NCBI GenBank assembly: GCA_029931535.1
Contig: JAQPZY010001419.1
Location: forward strand, 1,228,501-1,292,500
Length of the DNA: 64,000 nucleotides
Reading direction: 5' to 3'
Origin: Margaritifera margaritifera
Taxonomy: Eukaryota > Mollusca > Bivalvia > Unionida > Margaritiferidae
In this document: positions 23,652 to 37,024 of the stretch, in pieces
How the letters are laid out: every line of letters starts with the position of its first letter
Numbering within the stretch: position 1 is the first letter of the stretch
Position numbers and translations under genes: made by a program
The notes under the pieces: model-generated
Database searches by the model: none
What the model saw: the letters and a program-made list of their open reading frames with translations, nothing else
What the model was told of the DNA's origin: nothing

Positions 23652-23975
23652 CCATTCCTCCATGCCTACTCATAGTTAGTTACTCCCACTAGGAATAGCC
23701 ATTCCTCCATGCCTATTCTAAGTTAGTTACTCCCACTAGGAATGGCCATTCCTCCATGCTTACTCTAAGTTAGTTACTCCCACTAGGAATGGCCATTCCT
23801 CCATGCTTACTCTAAGTTAGTTACTCCCACTAGGAATGGCCATTCCTCCATGCTTACTCTAAGTTAGTTACTCCCACTAGGAATGGCCATTCCTCCATGC
23901 TTACTCTAAGTTAGTTACTCCCACTAGGAATGGCCATTCCTCCATGGCTACTCTAAGTTAGTTACTCCCACTACG
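23652..23975. repeat. 47-bp minisatellite, 7 copies
   Basis: CATTCCTCCATG recurs at 23653, 23700, 23747, 23794, 23841, 23888 and 23935, an exact 47-bp period. Each unit also holds CTAAGTTAGTTACTCCCACT and AGGAATGGC, with the short inverted match AGGAATGGCCATTCCT at each junction. Middle copies are almost identical. Confidence 0.95.
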
Positions 23976-24348
23976 AAAATCTGGTTTTTAGGAGTTGAAA
24001 ATAATTAGAAATTATAAAGCAGATTTTATAATTATTGGCTGAATTATTTACAAACAAAATATTGTTTACATGTCAGTTTGTATTAGCATATAAAGTATAT
24101 CTACATTGAATATTTGAAAACATCATTTTATGTTTTAATAATATTATGCCCTGTCACATCTCATGAAATTGGCTATATCTTAAATATGAACAAGAACGTT
24201 TTGAGATAAAACTAGAGCTTACCCATTTCTAGCCAGGTAGACAACTTTATAATCTATGGATTCTTCAGGCCTACACTGTTCCAAACTGAATTTTGAACAC
24301 TGTGTACAAATACAGAGATAGCAATAGTACTCTGCTATTTTCTTTCAT

Positions 24349-24545
24349 TCTTGGGGCCCTGGGTGGCCGAGTGGTCAAAAGTGCTTGCCTTTACAGATCA
24401 CTGACATCTCACCTCTGTCTGTGTCAGTTCGAGTCCCAGCACGGACAACGTGGGTATGTGAGAAAGCTTGTCAGTAGCTCCTGTGGGTCGGTGGTTCTTA
24501 CAAAGTTCTTTCTCCACCAAATATACTCGATTGCCCTGAAGGCTT
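24349..24545 (+). mobile_element. tRNA(Leu/Ser)-derived SINE-like element
   Basis: The A-box TGGCCGAGTGG lies at 24,364-24,374 and the B-box AGTTCGAGTCC at 24,426-24,436. Their spacing (>50 bp) implies a long variable arm, as in class II tRNAs (Leu, Ser). The acceptor stem does not pair, so this is not a tRNA gene. The body continues for about 100 bp of sequence not shared with the other SINEs here. The 3' limit is uncertain. Confidence 0.6.
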
Positions 24546-24559
24546 CTTCTCTGCTGAGT

Positions 24560-27060
24560 TACTGAGAAACATTTTACTAACATATAGATCTATTTGATAT
24601 TACTAAATTTGCACAGTAATCACTCAGTCAAAGCCCTTTAGTATTCCATTCTCACACTCTTATAACGTGTGTAAAGGACCGGAACTAGCATGCTCTTTTC
24701 GGTAGATTGAAGGAATAATAGATTTTTCTACAGAGTAATCACCGATTACACAACAAACCTCTACAAAACTTATAGTAATCTCCAGTGGCCACAGTAAACA
24801 TTCATTATCATGCAAAAAATAAACTCGGACTAAATTAATCATACAAATGAAATATTAGCCCTTTTTCTAGCAAATATTTGTTTCTTTTTTTAACTTAACA
24901 TTTCAGAACTTTTAAAAGGCTATATATAGCCAGCGTTGTGCTGACATGCTGCTAAACCATATACATACCTATATGTAACCTTTTCATTATTTCTGAAGTA
25001 ACCTGCTCAAAATTAAACATACAAGTCAATGCAACAATAAAAACAAATGTTGGTGTTATAAAAGTAGATAGCTATAATGTGAAATCTGGCAGTTCAAAGT
25101 GACATTTTGCTCCATTTTACTCTGTCACAATCAAAAGGGTTCTATATTTTATTGCAAATTGTTGTTATTATTGTCATTATTAATACTATCATCACTGTTG
25201 TTGTAAAATTAGGAAATCTACAAGGGAAGTAGCACTATTGCAAGCCAGGGTTGTATATCCACATCGACCATTGGCTTATGTCTCTAGCCAGATTTTTCTG
25301 AACCAGTGCCCTCTTGCAGACGAAAGATAATTGTTCATAGCAAGTTAAATCAACTGACTTATGAGATAACGCATTATGTGACATTTTCAATATTCAATAC
25401 GGTATCATGAAAGAAAAACTTGTATGAAAAGTAAAATTCTAAAAAGGACTATATTGAATAAGGGCCGTTTTTTGCCCCCTCTCCAATTTTCTTCATTTGA
25501 TATATATTACAAGTATGAGGTGTTTTGTTTCAGTTTCTGACGTAAGTTTTGTGTTCTCATGCTGGTTGCCATGGAAACTGTGTGTTAAAAATATTAAAGA
25601 AGATAGGCAAATTTGTCATTTTTTCCATGTATTTCCATTGATACTGTCTATCCATAAACTATTCACTAAATTTAAAATAGCATTATGTATTTGTATTATT
25701 TTTCTGGTATAAAGTTGCATAAAATAAAGTTATTATTTGTCAAAAATAACCAAAATAAACGCTAGTAACCCATGACGAATAAATCTAACTTACAAGTCAA
25801 CATGAAAATATTCTATGCTCCATTACAAAAATAAGACAGTCACTGATCAAATCAAAAACTGTGCCTGCTTGAAATATTGTTTAATAGTGTTGGCTGATAT
25901 GATTGATAACGAGGCCTTCTAGAATCTTCTGAGTTCTCTTGTTCACCGATAATATTGGTGTTTGTCCCCTTGTTCCTGTAAACTAAAGATGTTCTGTTTA
26001 TAATATTTTCCTTAATTTTGTGGCTATGTACTCTCTCACACACATGCATGCACACACATATTTTCACAAAATATTTTCATCGTTGCTCTATCTCCTCGAT
26101 CTTGAAAATGAATGCCAATATTCATTAGCTTGCTTCAAAGAAATCGCTGGGCTGATCTCTCCAGTATTAAAGAGTTTTTTCAAAAACTCTTTCAAAAATT
26201 ATTTTTGTTGGAACACGAATATGATACCAAAATAGACGTAATATCTCTTGTTACTACACATTAGTATTTGTTGCTTAAATTAGTTTTTTTGTAAAAAAAA
26301 CATATACAGAAAATGTAAAGTTTAAAGATTTAAATTATCCATTCCATAACTTGGATTGTTTGTCTTATTACACAATCTCAGAAAACTAAATAAGTGGCCA
26401 CTGTTCATTCAAATAGCTTGTCACTGCTATAATTGCCTTCAAAATCTAGACATTTGATTATAACAATTGCTTTCTCAATTCATCCACTTAGTCCATACAT
26501 CACAAGTTAATGTTTTTATTTTTTTTTCTTCCGTGGTCAGTTACACTTTTATTCTATTGTTTCTCTTTATTGTAAATCTTGCTTTGTCAAGTGTGATCTT
26601 ACCACATTTACTCAGTTGTTATCAGTGGTATGTATGGCAGTAACTGATACGTAATTAAACTTTGGCCATGGCGGCAAAACAAAATAAAATAATAATAATA
26701 CAGAATAAGGAAATAACGGTCCACGGGATGTGACATACAGATAGGTATCATGTATCTCTCTCTCTCTTTCTCTCACGATTACACACGCACATACAAAATA
26801 CACGCAGATGCACATACTCCATGCTGTTACCTGTAACAACTTCTAAACCAGAACTGACATATACGCGTGGTACTGAAATTGCGCATGTATACTCATCATT
26901 TTATTCATCATGTAGGTGAGATTCATATTGATTTCGAAGGAATACTCTCTCTCTCTGTCTCTCTCTCTCTAATTGGTGATACATAATAGTACAGTGAAAC
27001 ATTCAATAACACATCCAAAATATATGTTATATGTTCAGATTTACACAGACGCACACACAT
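24560..27060. other. AT-rich intergenic DNA with CT/CA microsatellites
   Basis: Short (CT)n tracts lie near 26,755-26,775 and 26,945-26,970, and a CA-rich tract near 26,036-26,060. No coding family is recognised. Confidence 0.4.
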
Positions 27061-27075
27061 ATCTCTCTCTATCTA

Positions 27076-27165
<90 letters not shown>

Positions 27166-27252
27166 TAGATAGATAGATAGATAGATAGATAGGCAGACAG
27201 ATAGATTGATTGATAGATAGATATATAGATGGAGAGATAGATAGATAGATAA
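27061..27252. repeat. Compound palindromic microsatellite (CT)n(AT)n(AG)n(GATA)n
   Basis: (CT)n runs to 27,108, (AT)13 occupies 27,109-27,134, (AG)14 occupies 27,135-27,162, and GATA-type repeats reach about 27,250. The CT, AT and AG blocks form a perfect 74-bp inverted repeat (27,085-27,158). Translated frames across it are artefacts. Confidence 0.95.
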
Positions 27253-27254
27253 TT

Positions 27255-29445
27255 TTGTTAAAATTTGTCTTTTTCTTGATCTGAATCACACCCTTGCTTC
27301 GTGGGAAGTGCCTTCTCACACACTAGCGGAAACACATACCACAACTACAGTAGTTCTCATAATTACAAGCGAATTCAATCAATATCCCATTTATGCATAC
27401 ATATAAGGTTTATTTAGGATAATTAGCTAATATCAAGCACTTTTCATTATCTTTACATGGGTATTAAGATTGAAGGACTGGTAACACTCGAAGATATAAA
27501 CTTTGGCGGATAAATATTTACAGAACTACATGCGGTGAATGACGAGAGGAAAAAAGTAAAATGTAAACAAACAATAAGTTATTTCATAGCATGTATTTTA
27601 GGAATGTTTAGGAATTTTCTTCCCTAATAACAATACCGACCACAAACGTACTTTCAATACGGAAATTTTCATAGTGATCGGGTTACAGGTATGCGTGTAA
27701 TATGACTGTCAGTTATGGGACTAGATTGACTGGAAGAAGATTAATATGGCAGCACCCATTACTTGGAATTGTGATGTTGCCACATGCATTGTATCAAAAA
27801 TGTAACGCCTGTTGCATCTTGCTTAGTCTTCATGCAACACGTTAATTACAATGCAATAACTCAATACTATCTCAATGCCGTGATCTATTGCGTGTAAAAT
27901 GCAATATCAAATTGACTATTTTAGCTGATATAATTACCTTTCCTTCAAAACAGATTGTCCCTGCACATTTAAATTATTACATACTAATCGTGATATTTGG
28001 CTATGCCACACCCACCCACCCTGTTAAGCCTATTCGGATTACCGATAGCCCTTAATGGTTCATTAGACGTGCCTTCTAATCAGAATGTGCTATAACCATT
28101 CAGTAACATTTTATATATCCTTGGATTTTGTCCCTTGAGGTGCAGGGTACTCATAATACTGCTGCAATGGTTGTAGAGATTTCCTGTTTTAGTTTCAGCT
28201 TTAATTTGGAGCAACTAAACACAAATGTCACTAAATAACTGTCAACTATCAACACCTGTCAGAATATATTTGCTAAAAACAGTTTTCTTCCAGACTGGTT
28301 CAGATTCAATGAATTGCTTTGTCATGTTACCTGTAACTTCTCAGATGAATGGCTGCAGAGACAATTAACACTGTAAAAGATAATTCTGTAATAATATCTG
28401 CTTATTTGAGTGCCACAATGTTGTCTACTGAGTGCACACAGTTACAAGCAACAAGTTAAAAACTGATCTCATTTATGCATTGCCATATGCTGTTAATCAG
28501 CAGTGACCTGCTTGAACTTTGGGCACAGAATATTACCACTTAAGATCATACAAACTGAGCACAGAAGCTACTGTTTACATTTGCAAGAAACTATATGGGG
28601 CCTTTTGTAATGAAAAAAAAAGAAAAAGAAAGCTATTGGAAATAAGGCATAGCACAAGGTAGAAAACAGCCTGTCACAAGAAAAAATAGCCTGTCGCAGC
28701 AAATAAAATGGCGTGGCATGGAATCGCATGCACAATCATAAAATGGCCTGGGTGAAACTTGAACCTATTCATACCATTGTAAACATGTTGGGTCAAGTTT
28801 GAAAATTCATTTGTTTGCAGTCACCAGGTTGTTGTTTTACATTGCACTTGGCCTTTATTTCAACAACTTGAATAGGTATGGCATTTTTGTCGCTTGGTAG
28901 ACCACTGCAATTTTTTCACAAAAATTCTGCCTTGCTTACAATATCTCCTGTTTCAATTCCATGTACTCACGAGGTTGTGCAAAGTAAAGTATGTTTCGTA
29001 TGGCAATGCTACAGATGTCCCTATCATATCTTACAAAAGTTTTTTTAATGGAAACATCTCTAAAAGTGGCTAAAAATATTGGCCACTTTACTTAATCATT
29101 AATGATGTGAAAACATTCTTACCTACGTAAAAAGTAACGCCATGCTTTTGTCAAATAATAATGCACTCGAACATCTTCTAAGATACATGGGATAACTTTC
29201 ATCATTATATCAGCAACATGAGTACCATAAATGGTAAATTGTACACCCACCACAAAATTATGAGTGTATTTCAGGGCAAATCTGCAAGAGCTACTGGCTA
29301 CACTTTGCTGCCCTCGTACCTCTGTTGGGGGAGCACCCTCAAACCCCCTTACTTAAGTCTTCACCTATTTTTCCAATTTTATGGAATGCCCTGGTCTTTC
29401 CCATCTCATATGCAACCCAACCACATGCTTGGTCTTGGTAATAAA
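27255..29445. other. Intergenic DNA
   Basis: No gene, splice pattern or recognised repeat is seen. A short open frame at 29,218-29,448 lacks any domain. Confidence 0.4.
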
Positions 29446-29449
29446 TAAA

Positions 29450-30025
29450 GTTATTTTGTAGAACCCATGTTTCTTCATGGAGTAACTGAGACCATTGGAC
29501 TACAATATCAAAATAGTTTTTGTCTTAATATCATCAAATGTTTTCCTTCTTGAAGCTTGTTACATTGTTTTGCTCCCAAAATTAATAGGTGCCATTTTTG
29601 GGGCATCAAATGCAAGACATCCATAAAGTTTGGTTAAAGTACTGGTAGGTGATGAGTAACTTTATATATTGTGAGGAAACTATTTTTCCATAAGGAGTCT
29701 ATGACCTTAACTACTGACCACAAATTCAACTTGTGTTTTTCTTATCTACAATGCAAGCCATTTACAAGGTTTGGTCAAGGCATTGGGTATAAATTTAAGT
29801 TAATGCGTAAAAACCATTTTCAGTCTTCCAGTCCTAGTCACTTCAATTTTAGCTGCATAACATTGATCAGATATTTCCATGCCCCAAAGAAAATCCACTC
29901 AAAAAGTTTGGTAACAGCATACAGTGTAGAGCTCAAGTTGTATAGAAACTAAACAGGGAACACACACACTGACAGATGGAAAACAGGTGGACAACATAAC
30001 ATTATACGTTGCACCTTATAACTGT
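29450..30025 (+). repeat. Decayed dispersed repeat ending in a GACAGATGG-type module
   Basis: Two diverged sub-units share 'GTGCCATTTTTGGGGCATCAAATGCAAGACATCCATAAAGTTTGGT' and 'TTATCTACAATGCAAGCCATTTACAAGGTTTGGT'-like text (29,590-29,635 and 29,743-29,777; paraphrased in pieces). The stretch ends in CACTGACAGATGGAAAACAG and GGTGGACAACATAACATTAT (29,968-30,005). This general form (sub-units plus a GACAGA/GGACAA-rich end) is common in bivalve genomes. Limits are approximate. Confidence 0.4.
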
Positions 30026-30029
30026 GACA

Positions 30030-32420
30030 TAAAAACTACAACAAGAAACAGTAACGTTGCCAAAATTGCTAGAGAGTACAACTGACATGTACAGTGTCTG
30101 GTCTTTTACAATTTGAGTGAGTGAAGTGCATCATAATGTAAACTATTAAGTTTAAAAGGCAGAACCAAAACTTGGAAATTTGTTTAAAGACCAGAACAAT
30201 TCAACATACACATCAATTGTTCTTTTGTCTCTTCATGTGGCATGGTGAGATGAAGCATTTATTACTATAATTTCAATTGATTGAGAAAAATATCCAAAGC
30301 TTAAGTATACACAATCTTCATGTCATTTCGAACTCAATGCCGTTTGTCCACAATCACACTAGCATATCCCGGCGAACCTTGAATAATATGTTAAAATGGT
30401 TTAAATAGGTCCCCCCACCCCCAAATCCGTCCCATTTCTGAAGAATAAATACCGAAATTTTTCCCAGCCTTTCCACAAAATAGTAATCTGTGAATCATAC
30501 GATTAGGAAAGGAAAATGGGCTCCTAAATTTTAGATATGAAAATAAAAGATGACATAAAATGGATTGTTCTAAAGTTGATATCCGCTTACTACCGGGTCT
30601 GGCAAACCATAAACAACCTTACATCGATCCCTACCGGCATCAAATCAATAGGAAGATGATTTATTTTCTCTGAAATTGCTAGTATAACATTCATTATGTC
30701 TTTAATTCGTTGATATATTCATCAGGCAGTGAGCACGTCAACGCTGTTTTTGTTGCTCTCTACATGATGAATCTGTCTTTTTCTAGGTTGCTGTAACAGG
30801 GACATGCTTCTGGTGGCTGTTCTCAGAATAAATATGTTGAAAATGATGTGTCCTTTCGTTTTCTAAAAAACATTATGTAACTTTCATTTAATATTTTCAA
30901 ATTGTTCATGCAACATTGGAAAGGGGTTCTTGTTGGTATCACATGACTATTGGACCTCTGATGCCATGGATATGTAGGCTTCAAGATTTGCGTAATCATG
31001 TGACTAGCAATGCAAATGGTGAGAATCAGGTCATATTTCGTCAACGCAATAGTTTCGTCTTGTCTGTCAATGAATTAAAGACATAACAAATATTCTACTT
31101 GCAATACCTGAGATAAATCATCTTCTTATCGATTTTATGTGGGCAGGGCTCGATGTAAGGTTCTTTAAATTTGCTAGGCCCAGTAGTAAGGAACTACCCT
31201 ATGCCTACACCACATGGTTTCGGCGAATTCCAACTTTTCAATAGGCTATGCACTCTGACCTCACACCCCAACAATAATGTCAAATTATCTATAAAAAAAG
31301 GGGGTAGGAAAGGTCAGGAAACTCGGACCAACAGTTTTTGATATACAACTTTACCTTATAAATCTAACACAACCAGTAAAGATTTTTACAGCCTTGTTTT
31401 GAAATACGATCTGTAAAATACTCATTTGTTTGAACCCTATAGCGGAGTAATTGAATCTCAGGAATTTATGTGATTAGCTCTGTGACAACTTGGACATCTT
31501 CTGATCATTCAGATTTTCGAAAATTACTTTATGACAGCGTAAATAAATGCTGATTGGTGACAACTGAAACTTTACTAGCCATCGGACTATTAAAATTATG
31601 AAGTCTGACAGGAAAGTGAATAGTCGGACTATCACTAATTTGGAGCCATGTGGAAGTAGGCAAATCCTCCACACCAGTCAAACCAAACAACCTAATCCCA
31701 CTCAAAAGTCAACAGTCACAGGTCATAGACAGTCAAATTTAGTATCATCTGAATAAGACAAAAATGTAGAAGGCATTTATTGTGATTTGTTTTGCAAGTG
31801 AACTGCATTTCAATATTTTGTAAAATGCATTATTTTCAGGGAATTGAGATTTTGACATATTTTTTTCTTTATTTTTATATATTCATTTTCTTGGCATAAT
31901 TCTCATTTTAAAAGTGGATTACTGATGTGCAGATCATTATATCTGAAAACAAAAGTTATATCCTCGCATGATGCATTGAATCTGTAAGATGCTAATTAGT
32001 GCTAGGACAATTCATAGCTACATAAATGTATCACGATTCAAAATCCGCTGATTAGCATATCGATACGTACAAATTAGTATCGATTTCCATCAAAAACATG
32101 TGTTTGGTAGGAAGTTTAGTCTTATCCCCAAGTTAGCCTCCATTGTGAAGAGTATTCAAGAGCGTAATATAACAGGTAAAATGATTGGAGAATTGATCTT
32201 TTACGGGTGTATATTGACCAATTAGAAAATACCTTGCAAAAGCAATAATTCACACGTGAGTAAACATGGGTGATGAAGGAGAGATTGTCCATATTTTCAG
32301 GATCAACATATTCTGTGTGGGACCATTTAAGACACCCAGTATATGTGCATAATGGAGTCCGAAATACAGTAAAAACGAAAACAATATGCAAAGTCTGCCT
32401 AGCTGTCCTGAAGCATGCTG
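30030..32420. other. Intergenic DNA
   Basis: No gene is recognised. The stretch 32,025-32,090 has ATATCGATACGTACA and AGTATCGATTTCC, like the ends of the palindromic transposons that follow, and could be a solo end or remnant. Confidence 0.4.
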
Positions 32421-32424
32421 GGAA

Positions 32425-33921
32425 CAAGGTGTGAAACAATACACCTCTGCCATCGATACGATTCTCGATACACAGCCTACAATACGATACATTATCGATA
32501 CACATATCAGCTTGATGGTCTTTTCATCTTTATAATGTCTGTCAATGGTAGGGTGGTGCCATTTTTTTGATGTTGACATATTGGGTGTATTTCTAGTATG
32601 CAGATTACAAACAAACATAGACTTATCATCTGTTCATATGACATTCTCATCCTTGACAAGATTAAAAAAAAAAATACTTTTAAACATACTAGCTGTTAAT
32701 GATTTTTATTCACCCTTTTAGGCCATTTCAGGCTGTTCCATTCAATCATATGCATGACTCATCCTGGTCACCACGCCCTTTGTTTTATATTGAATGAATG
32801 TTTTAAAACATCTTATTGCCAGTTTCATGTCTTCACTTAAATTGTGAAGAGATTACGGTGTTATCTTCAAAACAGAAGAAACAGTGCAATTTCCTTGTGC
32901 AAGGAAATTCTTATCTAGAACAAATCTGAGTGTGGGAGAGGAGATGACTAATGGCCAAATCCTTCACATTGCACTTCCTGCAGATGCAAATCAACTGCCG
33001 CCCACAGACATTTGTTTCTGTCAGTGAGAAAGGAAATTATTGACAACACCCACTTCCTTTCTACAAATTGACGAGATGGCTATAACTCGTGCGGTTTGGA
33101 ATCTGCCTCCTTGCCGATTTTTTTTATCCCATCGGCAGGTTCGGTTGTTGATTACACATATCAACGTCAAAGGAGATATTCCAAACGTATTCCCCATGTA
33201 CGATATAAGTACTTTACACATATTATTTAATAGTCTCTTTTGTGTGAAGTTTCTATGTTGCTTTCTATCTATTTGGATAGAGTTTGGATGCCAATATTTC
33301 CGGTATGTCACGCAGTGAACACGCTACAGTTAGTTATGATCGGTGGTTATTGTTTTACCCTGGACTTGAACAAACAATAACCACTAATCAGAATTGCATG
33401 TAACACTGCGTGACACACAGGATGTGTAGCCTTCAATTCGATCCAAGTAGAGAAGATGCGATGCAATAGATAAATTTCGCGTAAAAGTGGTTATTAAATG
33501 ATCAGTAAAGAACTTAAATCATACATAGGGAAGATATCTGCAATGTCTTCTTTCCGTTGATATATGTTATCAGTTGCTGAAGATGCAGATGAGATAAACT
33601 AATTAGCAGGCGGCAGATTTCGAACCACGTGAGTTAGTCACCTTTTGTTAATTTGTAGAAGGCGAGTGGGTGCTGTCAATTGCTTTTATTTTTACTGACA
33701 GAAATGGGTGCATGTATTTGCTACGGCTGTCTCAGATGAATTCTCAATTTAAAGAATGAAAAGGCAAATGACTAATAATTATTCACGACTGCTGAAGATT
33801 TAAGTAACTTGCATAGAGTAAGTATCGTTTTGTATCGATTTTTCCCGTCTTGTATCGATATGTGTATCGATATAGAAAAAGTATCGATAGATCGATGTAT
33901 CGATTAATCGTTTCACCCCTA
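32425..33921 (+). mobile_element. ~1.5-kb non-autonomous DNA transposon with internal palindrome, copy 1
   Basis: The left end is CAAGGTGTGAAACAATAC. The reverse complement of the right end is TAGGGGTGAAACGATTAATC, so the two ends form a terminal inverted repeat of CAGGGGTGAAACGAT type, typical in form of hAT superfamily tips (inference). Both subterminal regions are packed with ATCGATAC motifs. The middle (33,013-33,709) is a ~700-bp imperfect palindrome centred near 33,363, where GGTTATTGTTT and AAACAATAACC face each other. No transposase is encoded, and frames inside are incidental. An 8-bp target duplication could not be confirmed. Copy 2 at 35.5-37.0 kb is the same element in opposite orientation. 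Confidence 0.75.
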
Positions 33922-33929
33922 CTTCGAAC

Positions 33930-35530
33930 ACAACAAATATGCGAATCCATCTTACTCAACATCATCCTACTATTTCCAATTCAAAAGCTAAAATTAAAAG
34001 TGAAATTAAATCTGAAAAATCTGAACACGTTAGAAAACCGGTTGGATCTGGTTAACCTAATACTGCTGATATATTTGGAAGGTAAAAAAAAATATCAAGC
34101 TAGCTCTCAACAAACTCAGCCAAGTAAACATGATAGTGGCTAAGCGAGTGAGTAATTATCATGGATTGTCTTAATTACATGTACATACCCAAGAAGAGGT
34201 AAGAACAGCTGTCATTTGAGTGATAGGGCTTTGAATTAGATGACAGGATTTTTATTTAACAGATTAGTTTTTAATGGATACTGGGAAACAATAAAGCGTA
34301 TCAGTTGCTTCTAAAGCATCGTGGGCCGATACGTGTAGCGGGAGCACTACAGTAAAAAGCCCTGTGGAAACAATGCACACTTTCTTTTGTGCAATATATC
34401 AAACAAATGAATTTACTGCACTTCTCCAATGATAAGCTCACACTTGATAAGTCCAATCCCCACTTCAACAAATTTTAGCAATTGTTTATGTTAGGAAAGA
34501 AATATACTATGAAAAGCCCACACCATACTTTTAAATCAGTTAATGCACCTAGTCCACTATCACATGAAAAACAGCGTTAGGGTCATTAGGGACAGACCAA
34601 TACTTTTTCATATGGTGGTGGTGGTGGTGGGGAAATGGAGTTTAAAAAAACATGTCCAGCCCTTACATTACTTGAAAAAAATATTCTTGCTCTGATTTGT
34701 ACAAAAATAAAGAACTAATTATATCCATTATATTAGTGTAAAAAATTACTTATCTTAAGATAAAAGAAAAGAAAATATCGAATCGAAAGAGAATCCCACC
34801 CCCACCCCAATTAAATGGTAAGTCCTTTAAAGATCGCCGGCAACTCCACACCGGCCTAACCATAACAGATGAAATATATCTGGTACATTAACAGGAAAAG
34901 AAATTTTTCTTGTTATTATATACCAAACTTGCTTCTGAAATGAAGCTTTAAAAATTCATTTCACTATTCAGCATACTACCTCCACAACCCTTTTCATAAG
35001 TTCACCTCAATTTCAATCACATTTTTTTGGCTGATCATAAAAAATATAAGCCATCTGAGTGAACGGTAGATTTGGGATCACCTAATCTGATTCAATAAAT
35101 TCAATATTTGACATTTTGTAACGTTTTTTTTTACCCAATCTGACCACAAAAGCAAGTCTAATTAAGTGATGCAGCACACCGAATTGTTTACATTATTGTC
35201 AACGCTGTTAAAGATATATAACTTGGTACAGAAGCAAACAGTGGTGAGTCAAATGTCTTCTGCAATAAATAATTTCCATGCTTGAAAGGTAATGCAGTTT
35301 CTATTATTGCTAAAGCTCACAAAACGTGAGTTTTTCTTGCCGCAAGTATAACTTCTATAGGAACACACTATAGAACATCGCATGACATGATGTGAAATAT
35401 TGTATTTTCACACGTGAAAATATAAAGATATAATCTGCACGTGTTAAAATATAGGAATTTTTATAAAATGGTAGAAATCTCACCAATAATTTTCTACATT
35501 TCACTCTTATAATTAATACCAATGCTCGTA
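33930..35530. other. Intergenic DNA between the two inverted transposon copies
   Basis: A (GTG)n tract lies near 34,612-34,630. No gene is recognised in the ~1.6-kb spacer. Confidence 0.4.
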
Positions 35531-35532
35531 AT

Positions 35533-37020
35533 TTGGGGTGAAGCAATTAATCAATATATCGATGCATCGATAATTTTTCCATATCGATACAAGAGGTGAA
35601 GAATCGATACAAAATTATACTTACCCTATACAAATTACTTTTATCTTTAGCAGCAGTGAGTAATTAATAGTCATTTGCCTTTTTATTCTTTAAATTGAGA
35701 ATACATCTGAGAAAGCCATAGCAGGCATCTGCACTCATTTACAATTGACAACACCCACTTGCCTTCTACAAATTAACACAAGATGCCTAACTCGTGTGGT
35801 TCAAAATCTGCCCCCCCCCATTCCATGCTAATTATTTAATTATTTTATCCCGTCAGCATGTTCAGCAACTGAAAACATATATCAACATAAAGACGACGTT
35901 CCGGATTTGTTCTCCATATATGATGTACATACTTTACTGACCACTTTTATGCAAAGTTTACCTGCTGCTTCGTATTTTGTCTACTTGGATCGAATTTTAA
36001 AGCTACACTTCCGGTGTGTCACACAGTGAAATATGTTACATCCAATTCTGATTGGTGGTAATTGTTTGTTCAAGTCCAGGGTATAAAATAACCACCAATC
36101 AGAACTACCTGTAGCTTGTTCACTGCGAGACACACCAGATGTATTGGTATCCAAACTCAATCCAAACAGATACAAAGCAACAAAAGTGGCCTTCAAATGA
36201 TCTGTAAAGTACTTAAATTGCGCATGGAGAACAAGTTTGGAACGTTTTCTTTTACGCTGATATATGTTATCAGCGATTGAACGTGCAGACTGGATTAAAA
36301 AAGAAAAAAAATAGCACAGAATCGGCAAGGGGGCATATTCCAAACCACACTAGCTATGAGTTATAGCCACCTGGTAGAAGGGGAGTGGGTGTTGTCAATA
36401 ATTACCTTTTTAATGACAGAAACGAATGCATGTGGCCACGGCAGTTGTTTTGAATCTGCTGAAGCACAATGTGAAGGAGTTGGTTGTTAGTTATCTCCGC
36501 TAACATGTTAGGACTTGTTCTAGATAAGATTTTTCTTGCACGAGGAAATTGCACTATTTCTTCTGTATTGAAGACAACACCTTAATGCCTTCCAACTTTA
36601 AGTGAAGACATATACTTGATAATAAGATGTTTTAAAGCATTCATGCAGTGCAAAACAAATGGCGTTGTGACCAAGATGAGTCCTGCATCTGATCAAAATG
36701 AAGCAGCCTGAAATGGCCTAAAAAGTTGAATTAAAGTCACTGACAACTAACAGGTAGTCTGTTTGGAAGTATTTTTTTTGATCTTGTCAAGGATGAGAAT
36801 GGCATACATGTGTGAAGAGACGATAATTCTATGTCTGCAATTCACATACTGAAAATATAACGTATAAGTCAACACTTAAATAGCACCACCCTACCACTGA
36901 CAGACCTTCTAAAGATGAAACACCTGTGAAGTTGGTATGTGTATCGATAATGTATCGTATTGTAGACTGTGTATCGTGAATCATATTGATACGTGGCAGA
37001 GGTGTATCGTTTCACCCATA
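35533..37020 (-). mobile_element. ~1.5-kb non-autonomous DNA transposon with internal palindrome, copy 2
   Basis: The left end GGGGTGAAGCAATTAATC and right end ATCGTTTCACCCATA form the same terminal repeat as copy 1. Its right half (36,440-37,020), reverse complemented, follows the left half of copy 1 block by block, including the CCACCCTACCACTGACAGA region near 36,886-36,904. Its length (1488 bp) is close to copy 1 (1497 bp). The internal palindrome spans about 35,700-36,440, centred near 36,075. There are no coding genes. Confidence 0.75.
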
Positions 37021-37024
37021 CGCA

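Noticed and set aside
24364..24436. Functional tRNA-Leu/Ser gene
   Set aside because: A- and B-boxes are present but the acceptor stem does not pair and a SINE-like body follows.
26973..27319. Frames across CT/AT/AG repeats on both strands
   Set aside because: They encode Ser-Leu, Tyr-Ile or Arg-Glu runs from microsatellite DNA.
32122..32618. Two long overlapping minus-strand frames
   Set aside because: They straddle the end of the foldback transposon, and parts come from ATCGATAC-rich ends; no domain is seen.
33021..33318. Frames on both strands at 33.0-33.3 kb
   Set aside because: They lie in the arm of the internal palindrome, which leaves open frames on both strands by chance.
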